A stretch of DNA of 64,000 nt from Bacteroidota bacterium (GTDB taxonomy: Bacteria > Bacteroidota > Bacteroidia > B-17B0 > Aurantibacillaceae). Of this stretch, positions 36,528 to 45,944 are shown one piece after another; position 1 is the stretch's first letter, and each line of letters opens with the position of its first letter. The notes under the pieces were generated by a model, which had not been told where the DNA came from, did not search any database, and saw nothing but the letters and a program-made list of their open reading frames with translations. The stretch spans positions 62,001 to 126,000 of the forward strand of contig JAQZBQ010000006.1 in assembly GCA_029237825.1 (NCBI GenBank). Reading direction: 5' to 3'. Both the position numbers and the translations under genes were made by a program.

Positions 36528-37883
36528 ATGGAATTAAATACTTTAACTGCTATTTCCCCGGTTGACGGGCGCTATCGCAAAGTCACCGAGGAACTGGCTT
36601 CTTATTTTTCTGAATTCGGATTAATTCGTTACCGTGTACAAGTAGAAATAGATTATTTTATTCTGCTATCGCAACAAGGCTTGCCTCAGTTACCAAAACT
36701 GAATGGGAATCAAGTAGAGAACCTGAAATCCGTTTACAAAAATTTCTCTTTTGCTGATGCCGAAATCATCAAGGAAACAGAGAAGACCACCAATCATGAT
36801 GTTAAAGCAGTAGAATATTTTATCAAAGAAAAATTAAAAGCTCAGGGATTAGAAAACTATTTGGAATTTGTACATTTTGGATTGACTTCGCAGGACATAA
36901 ATAATACCTCAATTCCTCTATCACTTAAACAGGCGAATAATGATGTGGTTTTACCAACCTTAGATAAAGTTAATGCTAAGTTGGCTGGTTTGGCGAAAGA
37001 TTGGAAGCACGTTTCTTTACTTGCCAGGACACATGGCCAACCGGCTTCCCCTACCCGTTTAGGGAAGGAAATATATGTATTTGTTGATCGCTTACAGGTA
37101 CAAATCAATCAATTAAAAAACATTCCATTCTCAGCTAAATTCGGAGGCGCTACCGGCAATTTCAATGCACATTACGTAGCTTATCCCAAAAATGACTGGA
37201 TGAAATTTGGAAATGAATTTGTCAATGACATCTTAGGCTTGAGCAGAAGTCAGTTTACCACTCAGATAGAACACTATGATAACATTGCCGCTTACTGCGA
37301 CGCATTAAAACGCATCAATACAATTTTACTGGATCTTTGCCGCGATATCTGGACTTACGTTAGCATGGATTATTTCAAACAAAAACTTAAGGCCGGTGAG
37401 ATTGGTTCGTCGGCGATGCCGCATAAAGTAAACCCGATTGATTTTGAAAATGCAGAAGGAAACTTAGGAATCGCCAATGCAATTTTGGAACATCTCTCGG
37501 CAAAACTTCCGGTTTCTCGTCTGCAAAGAGATTTAACGGATAGTACAGTTTTGAGAAATCTTGGTGTTCCGATTGCTCATGTTTTAATTTCCTACAAAAG
37601 CATTTTAAAAGGACTTGATAAATTGATTTTAAATGAAGAGGTCTTTAACCGCGACCTTGAAAACAATTGGGCCGTTGTGGCTGAAGCTGTTCAAACCATT
37701 TTACGTCGTGAAGGTTACCCAAAACCGTATGAAGCGCTGAAAGACCTGACGCGTACAAATTCCGTTATAACAAAAGATTCGATGCATATTTTTATTAAAG
37801 GATTGGATGTAAACGATGAGGTGAAAAACGAACTATTGCAGATAACCCCGCAAAATTTTGTTGGGCAAAATCCTGAGTTTTAA
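36528..37883 (+). CDS. purB: Adenylosuccinate lyase
   Basis: Catalyses two beta-eliminations in purine synthesis: SAICAR to AICAR and adenylosuccinate to AMP. The 451 residues match the E. coli-type class. The N-terminal start MELNTLTAISPVDGRYR is typical. The signature SSAMPHKVNPIDFENAEGN carries the catalytic serine loop, and the TSQDINN and ARTHGQPASPTRLGKE segments carry active-site residues. No other purine gene is in the window. A near -7 match (TATATTTA) lies upstream near 36502 but has no partner TTG, so promoter assignment is uncertain. Confidence 0.97.
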   Translation: MELNTLTAISPVDGRYRKVTEELASYFSEFGLIRYRVQVEIDYFILLSQQGLPQLPKLNGNQVENLKSVYKNFSFADAEIIKETEKTTNHDVKAVEYFIKEKLKAQGLENYLEFVHFGLTSQDINNTSIPLSLKQANNDVVLPTLDKVNAKLAGLAKDWKHVSLLARTHGQPASPTRLGKEIYVFVDRLQVQINQLKNIPFSAKFGGATGNFNAHYVAYPKNDWMKFGNEFVNDILGLSRSQFTTQIEHYDNIAAYCDALKRINTILLDLCRDIWTYVSMDYFKQKLKAGEIGSSAMPHKVNPIDFENAEGNLGIANAILEHLSAKLPVSRLQRDLTDSTVLRNLGVPIAHVLISYKSILKGLDKLILNEEVFNRDLENNWAVVAEAVQTILRREGYPKPYEALKDLTRTNSVITKDSMHIFIKGLDVNDEVKNELLQITPQNFVGQNPEF

Positions 37884-37945
37884 CTCTTCGAGTCCAATTA
37901 AAGTGGCGTATTTATCAATTGGAGTGAAATTGAAGAACAGATAAC

Positions 37946-38818
37946 ATGAAAGTAACCGGTTTTACCATCATACGCAACGCGATTAAATTCGACTATCCGG
38001 TGGTAGAAGCAATTACTTCTATACTTCCTCTATGTGATGAGTTTGTAGTAGCCGTCGGTAATTCTGAAGATGAAACCTTGCAATTAATCAGAAGCATTGA
38101 TTCAAGTAAAATAAAAATCATTGAAACCACCTGGAATGATTCGTTAAGGCAAGGAGGACAGGTATTAGCGATTGAAACCAACAAAGCTCTTGATGCTATT
38201 AGTACAGACACAGATTGGTGCTTTTACATTCAAAGCGACGAATGCGTTCATGAAAAACATTTAGCAACCATCAAAGACGCTATGTTAAAATTTAAGGATG
38301 ATAATGAGGTGGACGGCTTGCTGTTTAATTACGTACATTTTTATGGATCATATCAATATGTCGGTAATTCGCGACGCTGGTACCGAAAGGAAATCCGTAT
38401 TATCAAAAATGATAAAAACATTCGCTCTTACAAAGATGCGCAAGGCTTTCGTAAAACAGATAATTCCAAGTTAAATGCCAAGCCTATAAGTGCCGAAATT
38501 TATCATTATGGTTGGGTAAAACCACCCAAAGCGCAACAGGCCAAGCAGGAAAACTTTCACAAAATGTGGCATGATGATGAATGGATGAAAAAGAACATTG
38601 CACAGGTTGCTGAATTTGATTATTCCGAGATTGATAGCCTGGAGAAATTTAAAGGCTCGCATCCAAAAGTTTTCCAAAACCGGGTAGCTAAAGCTGACTG
38701 GACATTTCACTTTGATTCTTCGCAAATCAAGCTGAGTCTGAAAGACAAGGTTCTTTTGTTTATTGAAAAAACTACGGGTTGGAAAGTTGGAGAGTATAAG
38801 AACTATAAAGTTGTTTAA
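37946..38818 (+). CDS. Glycosyltransferase family 2-like protein
   Basis: 290 residues. The N-terminal half has the GT-A pattern: KVTGFTIIRNAIKFDYPVVEAI, then CDEFVVAVGNSEDETLQLI, where a typical enzyme has the nucleotide-binding Asp, and DTDWCFYIQSDECVHEKH in the place of the DXD motif, with D/E residues suited to metal binding. The C-terminal half (HYGWVKPPKAQQAKQENFHKMW) is Trp/His-rich and resembles related Bacteroidota glycosyltransferases of unknown sugar. No membrane segment, so it should be cytoplasmic. It lies between purB and the porin-like gene. It may act in lipopolysaccharide or exopolysaccharide synthesis with the O-acylation genes nearby, but that link is inference. Confidence 0.85.
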   Translation: MKVTGFTIIRNAIKFDYPVVEAITSILPLCDEFVVAVGNSEDETLQLIRSIDSSKIKIIETTWNDSLRQGGQVLAIETNKALDAISTDTDWCFYIQSDECVHEKHLATIKDAMLKFKDDNEVDGLLFNYVHFYGSYQYVGNSRRWYRKEIRIIKNDKNIRSYKDAQGFRKTDNSKLNAKPISAEIYHYGWVKPPKAQQAKQENFHKMWHDDEWMKKNIAQVAEFDYSEIDSLEKFKGSHPKVFQNRVAKADWTFHFDSSQIKLSLKDKVLLFIEKTTGWKVGEYKNYKVV

Positions 38819-38833
38819 AGAAATAATTGCATA

Positions 38834-39913
38834 GTGAGAAATTGGCTTACCCTCATAATGTTAGTTTTAATTAATGGCCTCGCTAATGCCCAGGATTCAG
38901 TTGACAAAAGTCCAATAACGGTTTCCTTCTACCTGGAGGCTTTTTATAGTTACGACTTCAGTAATCCCAATAACCATGTTAAGCCGCCTTTTCTTTATAA
39001 TTTCAACCGACATAACGAAGTCAATTTAAACCTCGGATATATTTAGACAAACTACCTTACAACAAACGCGAGAGGAAACTTTGCACTAATGGCAGGAACT
39101 TATGCTCAATACAACATGAGTAACGAGCAAGGCTTACTGAAAAATATTTTTGAAGCTAACGCGGGTTTCAAACTGTTGAAAAATAAAAACCTATGGCTTG
39201 ATGCAGGAATTTTCCCATCTCACATTGGTTTTGAGAGTGCCATTGGTAAAGATTGCTGGAACTTAACGCGCAGTCTCCTGGCTGAAAATTCGCCTTATTA
39301 TGAAGCAGGTGCGCGTTTAAGCTATACCACAAAAAATGAGAAACTGTATTTAGCGTTACTTTATTTGAATGGCTGGCAGAGAATTCAAAAAAGGAGTGGT
39401 AACCAAAGTCCGGCTATTGGAACACAACTAACCTATAAATCGAACTCAAAATTTACATTTAACTGGAGTACTTATGTAGGGAATGACGTACCAGACAATG
39501 TTTCACAATATAGAATCTTCAATAATTTTTATACCCAGTTGCAAGTCACAGAAAATATTGGCCTCACTGCCGGTTTTGACATCGGATTTCAACAAATTAA
39601 AAATGATGCAAACGCTTTCCATAATTGGCACTCACCAGTTCTCATCGTTCAGTTTAAACCAACTGAAAAAATAAGAATAGCTGCCCGGGGTGAGTATTAC
39701 TCAGATGAGAACGGAGTTATTGTTGCAACAGGAACTTCAAATGGATTTCAAACAATTGGTTACTCACTTAACTTCGATTATGTGGTGAGCGATAATGTTT
39801 TGTGGAGAATTGAAGGCCGTAGTTTGCACAGCATAGATCCTATTTTTATTCAGCACAAGAAAATATCACGCGAAAATTACGCAATCACATCATCATTGGC
39901 AATCGGTTTTTAA
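38834..39913 (+). pseudogene. Porin-like outer-membrane barrel gene interrupted by an in-frame TAG
   Basis: A GTG start at 38834 gives a signal peptide (RNWLTLIMLVLINGLANAQ), then TVSFYLEAFYSYDF and VNLNLGYI, then TAG at 39044-39046. The same frame continues without another stop to TAA at 39913, encoding LTTNARGNFALMAGTYAQYN and a barrel ending in SLAIGF. The two parts join in one frame and look like the family of Bacteroidota outer-membrane porins of unknown specificity, in which the position of the stop is usually occupied by a Lys or Gln codon. One substitution (CAG or AAG to TAG) would explain it. Nonsense mutation, stop-codon read-through or sequencing error are all possible. The end overlaps the convergent MBOAT gene by four bases. 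Confidence 0.8.
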
Positions 39914-41577
39914 AACTGGAAATAGATAAAGGGCTGCATTTCCCCACTCACCATCTGGTAGATGCAAAACGCAAAAACAACTACGGCCACGCTCATAGCA
40001 GGTAAAGGTAATTCAGCAAAGCGAGATCGATACTTTTCTTTTACAGATTCAGGGATCCAATGAATCAGGTATCCAAGTAACATTACAGCAAATACAACGG
40101 CATACCCCCTTATGATATCAAAGGTCAAAGCTGCTCCAAAATGATTGGTGATGCGATCGAAAATTAAACTAACGGTTTCGAGGCTATCGCTCCTGAAAAA
40201 AATCCTTGTGAAACTGATAAACGTTAAAGTAAATAAAACCAATAATCCTTTTACAAATAAAGAATTGGATTCTTTGAACGGCGAAATTTTACACCACAGT
40301 TTATGAATGATAAGCCCTAATCCGTTTAATCCTCCCCAAATAATAAACAGCCATGAGCTCCCGTGCCAGAAACCACCTAGCAGCATGGTTACTAACAAAT
40401 TGATATTGGTATTGACGCTTTGTTTAACTCTCGGGAAAAAGTATGCTAGCATAACAAGCATAATGGCAAGAAAAAGTAACACCAGCAACAACCAGATTTT
40501 TCCGGTAAGGAGAATCAATACAAAAGACAAAAACGCGATACAAATATAAGAACCAATTGTTCCTTTTTTATTTCCTCCTAAAGGGATATACAAATAATCT
40601 TTTAACCAGGTAGAAAGTGAAATGTGCCAGCGTTTCCAGAATTCGCTTACATCCTGCGCTTTATAGGGCGATTTAAAATTTGTTTTTAAACGGTAGCCTA
40701 ACAGTAAGGCTATGCCTATGGCAATATCTGTGTAGCCGCTAAAATCGGCATAGATTTGCAAGGAATAACCGAAAATGCCAAACACCGTTTCCACTCCCGA
40801 ATAATAATTAGGATTGTCGAAAATGCGGTCGATGTAGTTCACGGCAATATAGTCGGCCATGATCTTTTTCCCAAGTCCGTTTATAATCCAGAAAATCGCG
40901 TATCCAAATTCTTTCCTTGTTAAGTTATAAGGCTGGTAAATCTGATACAGAAACTCATTGGCCTTAACAATTGGCCCGGCCACTAAGTGCGGAAAAAAAC
41001 ATACAAAAAAACCATAATCAACAATCGATTTAACGGGTGTTACCTTTGCCCGATACATGTCAATTGTATAGGAAATGGATTGAAACGTAAAGAAAGAGAC
41101 CCCAACCGGTAATATCAGTTTTTCCAAAGGATCGTTTGTTCCGAAATAGGTATTACTGAACTGTGTGAAATAGTTAAAGAAATGAATGTCTGTCCCGGCC
41201 AACTGATTCACGCTATCCACAAAAAAATACGCATACTTAAAGTAACACAGCAGTGATAAATTCAATATCATGCTGATGGCGAGAAATACTTTCTTTTTCC
41301 TCACAGATTCCGTTTTATAAATTAAACGCCCCCAGTTATAATCGCTGATGATCGTAAAAATCAATAATAAGAGAAAGATACCACTGGTTTTATAATAAAA
41401 GAAAAAACTAACCAGTAATAAATAAAACGTTCTGGCATTATTTTTTTTGTAAAGCAAGGAATATACCGCGAGCACCACTGCAAAAAAACCCCAGAAATAC
41501 AATTGGGTGAAAATAACGGGTTGGCCTTTTACATAGAGAAATAAAGGCTTCAGGTATGTAAGAATATCGTTAATCAC
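39910..41577 (-). CDS. MBOAT family O-acyltransferase
   Basis: Multi-pass membrane protein of 555 residues with about 11-12 helices. It contains the AlgI/DltB/PatA-type active-site segments: SEFWKRWHISLSTWLKDYLYI with the His at 318, and GGFWHGSSWLFIIWGGLNG with the essential His at 405. MBOAT proteins of this branch pass acetyl groups across the inner membrane for O-acetylation of polysaccharides. Its start overlaps the stop of the SGNH gene by four bases (ATGA), and a second SGNH gene precedes that, so the three form one operon. The pairing with periplasmic SGNH esterases resembles PatA/PatB or the alginate acetylation system. The sugar target is unknown. Confidence 0.93.
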   Translation of the reverse strand: MINDILTYLKPLFLYVKGQPVIFTQLYFWGFFAVVLAVYSLLYKKNNARTFYLLLVSFFFYYKTSGIFLLLLIFTIISDYNWGRLIYKTESVRKKKVFLAISMILNLSLLCYFKYAYFFVDSVNQLAGTDIHFFNYFTQFSNTYFGTNDPLEKLILPVGVSFFTFQSISYTIDMYRAKVTPVKSIVDYGFFVCFFPHLVAGPIVKANEFLYQIYQPYNLTRKEFGYAIFWIINGLGKKIMADYIAVNYIDRIFDNPNYYSGVETVFGIFGYSLQIYADFSGYTDIAIGIALLLGYRLKTNFKSPYKAQDVSEFWKRWHISLSTWLKDYLYIPLGGNKKGTIGSYICIAFLSFVLILLTGKIWLLLVLLFLAIMLVMLAYFFPRVKQSVNTNINLLVTMLLGGFWHGSSWLFIIWGGLNGLGLIIHKLWCKISPFKESNSLFVKGLLVLFTLTFISFTRIFFRSDSLETVSLIFDRITNHFGAALTFDIIRGYAVVFAVMLLGYLIHWIPESVKEKYRSRFAELPLPAMSVAVVVFAFCIYQMVSGEMQPFIYFQF

Positions 41578-42821
41578 TTTCTCACTGTTGTGTTATACCG
41601 ATAACTCCTGTTGATAGCGTCAAACATGAGATCAGCAAGTATGCGGTATCCTCTGCCATTAAAATGTACTTTGTCTTTTGCTGCCAGGCCCGCTTTTTGC
41701 CATTTATAAATGGACTTATATCCTCCCATAACTGCATATAAATCATATACGGCCGCGCCGTGCCTTTCCATCAATTCGTACATAGCCTCCTGGCCTTTTA
41801 TGGGCCGTTTATTAGAGACTTTTCTGCTCATGTAATTATCGGTTACGGTTGTAAATAAAAACGCACACCGGGGCGACGCTATTTTTATCAGGGTAATAAG
41901 ACTGTCATAATTAGCTATAAACCGCTCTTTTGAAAAATTAGCATCGTGCGTATCATTTACTCCAAGTGAAAAAATTACCAGGTCTGGAGGAATTGTAGCC
42001 AGCTCGTTTACAAATTCCTGGCACCGTAAATACGATGACGTACTTGCGCCATTCACACCAATGGCTGCATAATAAAATCCCGGGTTTGTATTATCAATAC
42101 TAAACCCCCGTAACATGAAATCTTTAATGATTGTATCCTTCCGTAACAGGTTAAAATTGACAGAATCAATAAAGGTTTCAAAGTGAAATTCAGTGTATCC
42201 CAATTTTGGATTGTCCGTTCTTACGTAATGGAGGTCTTCCTGAACCGGAAGAGAAAATTCAAAACTTGGATTGAAATTATGGTAAAGCCTTAAAGAATTG
42301 AAGGTTTGATGATGATTATTTTTTAAAATTTTAAAACCGAACGTATTCGCGCTGTCATTGGTAATCCCAGCCATCCCGGCTAAACCAAGGTTGTCGCACA
42401 TTTCCTTGGCAAGGGCGCTACGTTTTCGAACCCACTTCCCGGTTGTAAATGATTTGAAAAAATTAGGGCTGTTTGTTTTTACAATTCTAAAGGGGAAAAT
42501 AAATGTTCCCCCGCCTTTAAAATTTCCCAGGCTTTGAAATCCGTCCATCAGTACTTCTGTCCAAAATCCTGCCTGAATGTGTGAACCTCCAAAATGAACA
42601 ACAGTCACTTTATTTCGTTTGCCTTCGCGAAGCTCGTCAATCTTTTTATAAAATTTCATGATTTGGGAACTGTCCTTTGCCATGAAAATTCTGCTCTGAT
42701 CGTAATTGATGAAGGTGTATTGCTGGGCATTTACACTGAAGGATGAAAGGAAAAAGACCACAAATAAAAAACCTGCGAACTTCTGAATTAATGCTTTTGC
42801 TATAGTGCCGTATTTTATCAT
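41574..42821 (-). CDS. SGNH/GDSL-like acyl esterase or transferase (first)
   Basis: 415 residues. Signal peptide about 1-32 (FLFVVFFLSSFSVNAQ). SGNH blocks: block I FGGSHIQ with Ser80 (the Asp of GDS replaced by Gly), the oxyanion Asn in SLGVND (289), and the catalytic pair Asp383/His386 in KDKVHFNGRG. This suits a periplasmic transfer partner of the MBOAT protein. The start is 22 bases after the upstream SGNH stop, and the stop overlaps the MBOAT start by four bases. It may hand acetyl groups from MBOAT to polysaccharide or remove them; which is not visible from the sequence. Confidence 0.9.
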   Translation of the reverse strand: MIKYGTIAKALIQKFAGFLFVVFFLSSFSVNAQQYTFINYDQSRIFMAKDSSQIMKFYKKIDELREGKRNKVTVVHFGGSHIQAGFWTEVLMDGFQSLGNFKGGGTFIFPFRIVKTNSPNFFKSFTTGKWVRKRSALAKEMCDNLGLAGMAGITNDSANTFGFKILKNNHHQTFNSLRLYHNFNPSFEFSLPVQEDLHYVRTDNPKLGYTEFHFETFIDSVNFNLLRKDTIIKDFMLRGFSIDNTNPGFYYAAIGVNGASTSSYLRCQEFVNELATIPPDLVIFSLGVNDTHDANFSKERFIANYDSLITLIKIASPRCAFLFTTVTDNYMSRKVSNKRPIKGQEAMYELMERHGAAVYDLYAVMGGYKSIYKWQKAGLAAKDKVHFNGRGYRILADLMFDAINRSYRYNTTVRK

Positions 42822-42843
42822 TTATTTATCCTGGATCTAATTT

Positions 42844-44289
42844 TTACTTCTTTCTCGCAAACTCATTATAGTCATTCATCAATGAAGAATACAATAACAC
42901 CGCGATTTTTCTCGCTCCCCCTGAACTGAAATGAATATAATCCTTTGCTCCAATTCCCTGCTCTACCCAGGCAAGCATACTGTTTCGGCCTCCCATGCAA
43001 TTATACATATCAAAAAAAGCGCAATCCGTGTCAAAGGCCGACCGTTTTATTGCGTCACGTAAATTCTCTAATTGTGGGTGGGTTTGGTAATCTGCTCCAA
43101 CCTTAATACTCATATCAGCAGGCCCAATCACTAAAATGGAAGCTTGTGGCGCCAGCTTTTTAATAGTCACAATTTGTGACTTCAGGTAATTGCCAAAACC
43201 ATCCGCCTGTTCTTTGCTGGTGATATATGGCAGTGAATTCCCTCCAAACTGCAAAATGATTAAACGGGCATTGAGATAATCATAAAATTGTTTTAATTGC
43301 CCGAAATTGATCTGATTAAAAAATGTCCCGGAGCTTCCACGCAACCCGAAATTGTCTACCATTACCCCTTTATTTCCTTCCAGCGACACACCGTAAAAAT
43401 CGGGGCTATCTTTACCTCTGAATTTGAACTCCTGTAACAGAGCTCCCTGGTTAAGGTTAAATTCTTTAATGTTAAAATTCCCGCCCGTGAGAAGTGAATC
43501 CGCGGCATTGAGTGTACCGTTTTCATACAGCTCCACATAGGTTTTGGTTTGAGCGCCACCATAAAATAACTTTATTTTTTTGTAGGCTGCTGCTTTTGGT
43601 CCTCCGTTTTTACTGGTCACTACTTTTACCCAAGCCGACTTAACCTGTGTTGTATCGGTAACCGGCGCGTAATTATAAAACCGCGTAATGTGTGCCAACG
43701 CGCCAAAATTATTATGTTTAACGCGCTTATCTTTTCCCGCGAAAACCGGATAACGGTCCCACCCGGGACTCCATGAAATTTTATTTACAACGCTTGGTGC
43801 CACTGGCATAAATGAAATTAAGCCGGGGCCTTCACCTCCAAACTGACTTTGTAATTTTAAGCGAAGGTAATCACTGATGCGGTCTCCTTCAATTTGCGAA
43901 TCGCCATAATGTAAAATACGAATGCTCTTTTCTTCTTTTCCTATGTTTGCAAGTGAATTAAAAAAATTAGCCATCGCGCTCTTCGTCGCATTTTTGTACT
44001 GAATACTGGTATTAAGTTTAACTGTAGAGTCTTTGGTACTAAGTGGAATTGGTGGTAACGAATCAGTCGCAGTTTCACTTGCTTTATCTTCCGCATCGGC
44101 AAGGGCAACAATTTTTGATATATCCGTTTTTTCTGGTTTCTTCTCAAAGAATAAAGAAGTAAAAGTCGGGTATTGAATAAACAACCTTTCGCCCAGATAA
44201 ATGCCTTTCTCGGGAAACACCAGGCTAATGAGGCCCAACATCGTAAATGTAAAGAACAAAAACAGCAAAGTATGAAACGGCTTATGCAC
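42844..44289 (-). CDS. SGNH/GDSL-like acyl esterase or transferase (second)
   Basis: 481 residues with an N-terminal membrane anchor (LLFLFFTFTMLGLISLVF) and a Ser/Asp/Lys-rich linker to about residue 110. Block I is intact: HYGDSQIEGDR with Ser131. The catalytic pair is D450/H453 in KDYIHFSSGG. The position matching the oxyanion Asn is GGNSLPY, which lacks the following Asp. It differs from the downstream SGNH protein, so the two are not recent duplicates; they may do two steps of one acylation reaction. It is the first gene of the operon and is divergent from tig. Confidence 0.9.
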   Translation of the reverse strand: MHKPFHTLLFLFFTFTMLGLISLVFPEKGIYLGERLFIQYPTFTSLFFEKKPEKTDISKIVALADAEDKASETATDSLPPIPLSTKDSTVKLNTSIQYKNATKSAMANFFNSLANIGKEEKSIRILHYGDSQIEGDRISDYLRLKLQSQFGGEGPGLISFMPVAPSVVNKISWSPGWDRYPVFAGKDKRVKHNNFGALAHITRFYNYAPVTDTTQVKSAWVKVVTSKNGGPKAAAYKKIKLFYGGAQTKTYVELYENGTLNAADSLLTGGNFNIKEFNLNQGALLQEFKFRGKDSPDFYGVSLEGNKGVMVDNFGLRGSSGTFFNQINFGQLKQFYDYLNARLIILQFGGNSLPYITSKEQADGFGNYLKSQIVTIKKLAPQASILVIGPADMSIKVGADYQTHPQLENLRDAIKRSAFDTDCAFFDMYNCMGGRNSMLAWVEQGIGAKDYIHFSSGGARKIAVLLYSSLMNDYNEFARKK

Positions 44290-44352
44290 TGTGGTAATTT
44301 TTGAATTAGCAAGATGCTAAATTGTTTGTACACTGTTCCCAAGGCAATAATT

Positions 44353-44376
44353 AGTTTTTCACAAAAAATGTGTAAA
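44353..44376. other. A/T-rich hairpin between the O-acylation operon and tig
   Basis: TTTTTCACA and TGTGTAAAAA pair across a short loop near 44353-44376. It stands between two divergent genes, so it would not terminate either; it may be part of the leader of the SGNH operon. The remainder of 44290-44500 shows no gene. Confidence 0.3.
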
Positions 44377-44501
44377 AACCCATGGTACATGAACTTTCAT
44401 TAAATAACTTAATCCAAAAGAACATTCTTGACCAAAGACATAAAATATCTTAAAATCATATAAGTAAGAGCGGGTATAGGCTAAAAAAACACTTTAAATC
44501 A

Positions 44502-44531
44502 TTGATTTTTAGGGAAAATCCCGTATTTTTG
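44502..44531 (+). promoter_or_regulatory. tig: tig promoter (-33/-7)
   Basis: TTG at 44502-44504 and TATTTTTG at 44524-44531 with a 19-base spacer, a full match to the Bacteroidota promoter pattern. The -7 box lies 29 bases before the ATG. Confidence 0.75.
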
Positions 44532-44560
44532 CAACCCCTTTAACACGTAAGAAAAATAAC

Positions 44561-45901
44561 ATGAACATATCTAAAAAAGACATCAACGCATTAACTGCCG
44601 AATTAAGTATCACTTTAGCTCCAGCAGATTACGAATCAAAAGTAGAAAATGCCATTAAAAAAGTGCAAAAACAGGCAGCTATGCCAGGATTCAGACCAGG
44701 AAAGGTACCCGTTGGATTAATTAAAAAGCAGCATGGAAAATCGATTTTAGTGGATGAGATTAATAAAATTCTGAATGAAACGCTTTATAATTACATCAAC
44801 GAGAATAAGATTGAAATTTTAGGAAATCCAATGCCTAAAGAAGATAATAAAATTGATTTTGAAAATCAAACTGAGTGGACATTTAACTATGAATTAGGAT
44901 TAAGTCCTCAGTTTGACGTCAAATTGGATAATTCGCAAACCTTTGTTTACAACACTGTAAAGATTGATGATGAATTAGTGGAGAAGTATCTGAAAGACGT
45001 AAAACGTAACTACGGTAAACCATCGAATCCTGAAGTGGCAGAAGCTAAAGATGTTCTTTACATTGATATTGTTGAATTAGATGCTGAAAACAACATTGTT
45101 CCGGGTGGAATTTTCAAATCAACCAGCATTGGAATTGACCGTCTCAAAAATGAATCGGCAAAAGCAAAATTAACAGGTGCTAAAAAAGAAGATAAAATCA
45201 TTATTAACGCAAACGAACTTTACGATTCAGCAGTCGATAAATCGATTTCATTAGGTATTGATAAAGAATTAGCGGAAAGCTTTAATTCGAACTTACAGTT
45301 AACGGTACGCAATATTGCCCGTATGGAAGATGCCGAATTGAACCAGGAACTATTTGATAAATTATACGGTGCCGGTACTGTGAATTCTTTAGAAGAATTT
45401 AAAGAAAAAATTAAAGGTGAATTAGCACTTATGTTTGCGCAGGATACTGACCGTAAATTTGTGGAAGGTGTTGAAAAAACATTGGTTGAAAAATTAAACA
45501 TTTCTTTACCGGATGATTTCTTAAAACGCTGGTTAATGGCTGTAAATGAAAAACCGTTAACTAAAGAACAACTCGAAGCTGAATATCCTTCCTATGCTAA
45601 GTCAATGCAGTGGAAACTCATCGAAAACAAAATCATTAAGAACAATAACATTGCAGTAACCGCAGAAGAAGCTAAGGAAGAAGCTGGACAATACGTTCGT
45701 TCGCAATTTGCACGTTACGGACAGGTTCCTGAAGAGAAAGAGGTGGCAAAAATTGTTGATGGCATCTTAAGCAAAGAACAAGAAGCTCAGAAGATTTTTG
45801 AAGGTTTGTATAGCAAAAAAGTATTGGATGTTTTAAAAACATCCTGTAAATTAGATACAAAAGAAGTAAGTTATAACGAGTTTTTCGGTATTAACGAGTA
45901 A
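44561..45901 (+). CDS. tig: Trigger factor
   Basis: Ribosome-associated chaperone for nascent chains. The 446-residue protein has the ribosome-binding N-terminus with the signature-like GFRPGKVP (about 45-52), followed by a central domain (about 150-230) in which the peptidyl-prolyl isomerase fold is expected, then the helical C-terminal arms. The Bacteroidota version is usually divergent in the isomerase domain, as here. It has its own promoter. The KAS III gene follows after 43 bases, so partial co-transcription is possible; no terminator was found. Confidence 0.95.
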   Translation: MNISKKDINALTAELSITLAPADYESKVENAIKKVQKQAAMPGFRPGKVPVGLIKKQHGKSILVDEINKILNETLYNYINENKIEILGNPMPKEDNKIDFENQTEWTFNYELGLSPQFDVKLDNSQTFVYNTVKIDDELVEKYLKDVKRNYGKPSNPEVAEAKDVLYIDIVELDAENNIVPGGIFKSTSIGIDRLKNESAKAKLTGAKKEDKIIINANELYDSAVDKSISLGIDKELAESFNSNLQLTVRNIARMEDAELNQELFDKLYGAGTVNSLEEFKEKIKGELALMFAQDTDRKFVEGVEKTLVEKLNISLPDDFLKRWLMAVNEKPLTKEQLEAEYPSYAKSMQWKLIENKIIKNNNIAVTAEEAKEEAGQYVRSQFARYGQVPEEKEVAKIVDGILSKEQEAQKIFEGLYSKKVLDVLKTSCKLDTKEVSYNEFFGINE

Positions 45902-45944
45902 AAGATATTGTTTTAAACAAATCCGGATAAAGCCAAAATAAAAA

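Noticed and set aside
38834-39046. A 70-residue stand-alone exported protein
   Set aside because: The frame continues with the rest of a barrel immediately after one TAG, so it is the 5' part of one interrupted gene.
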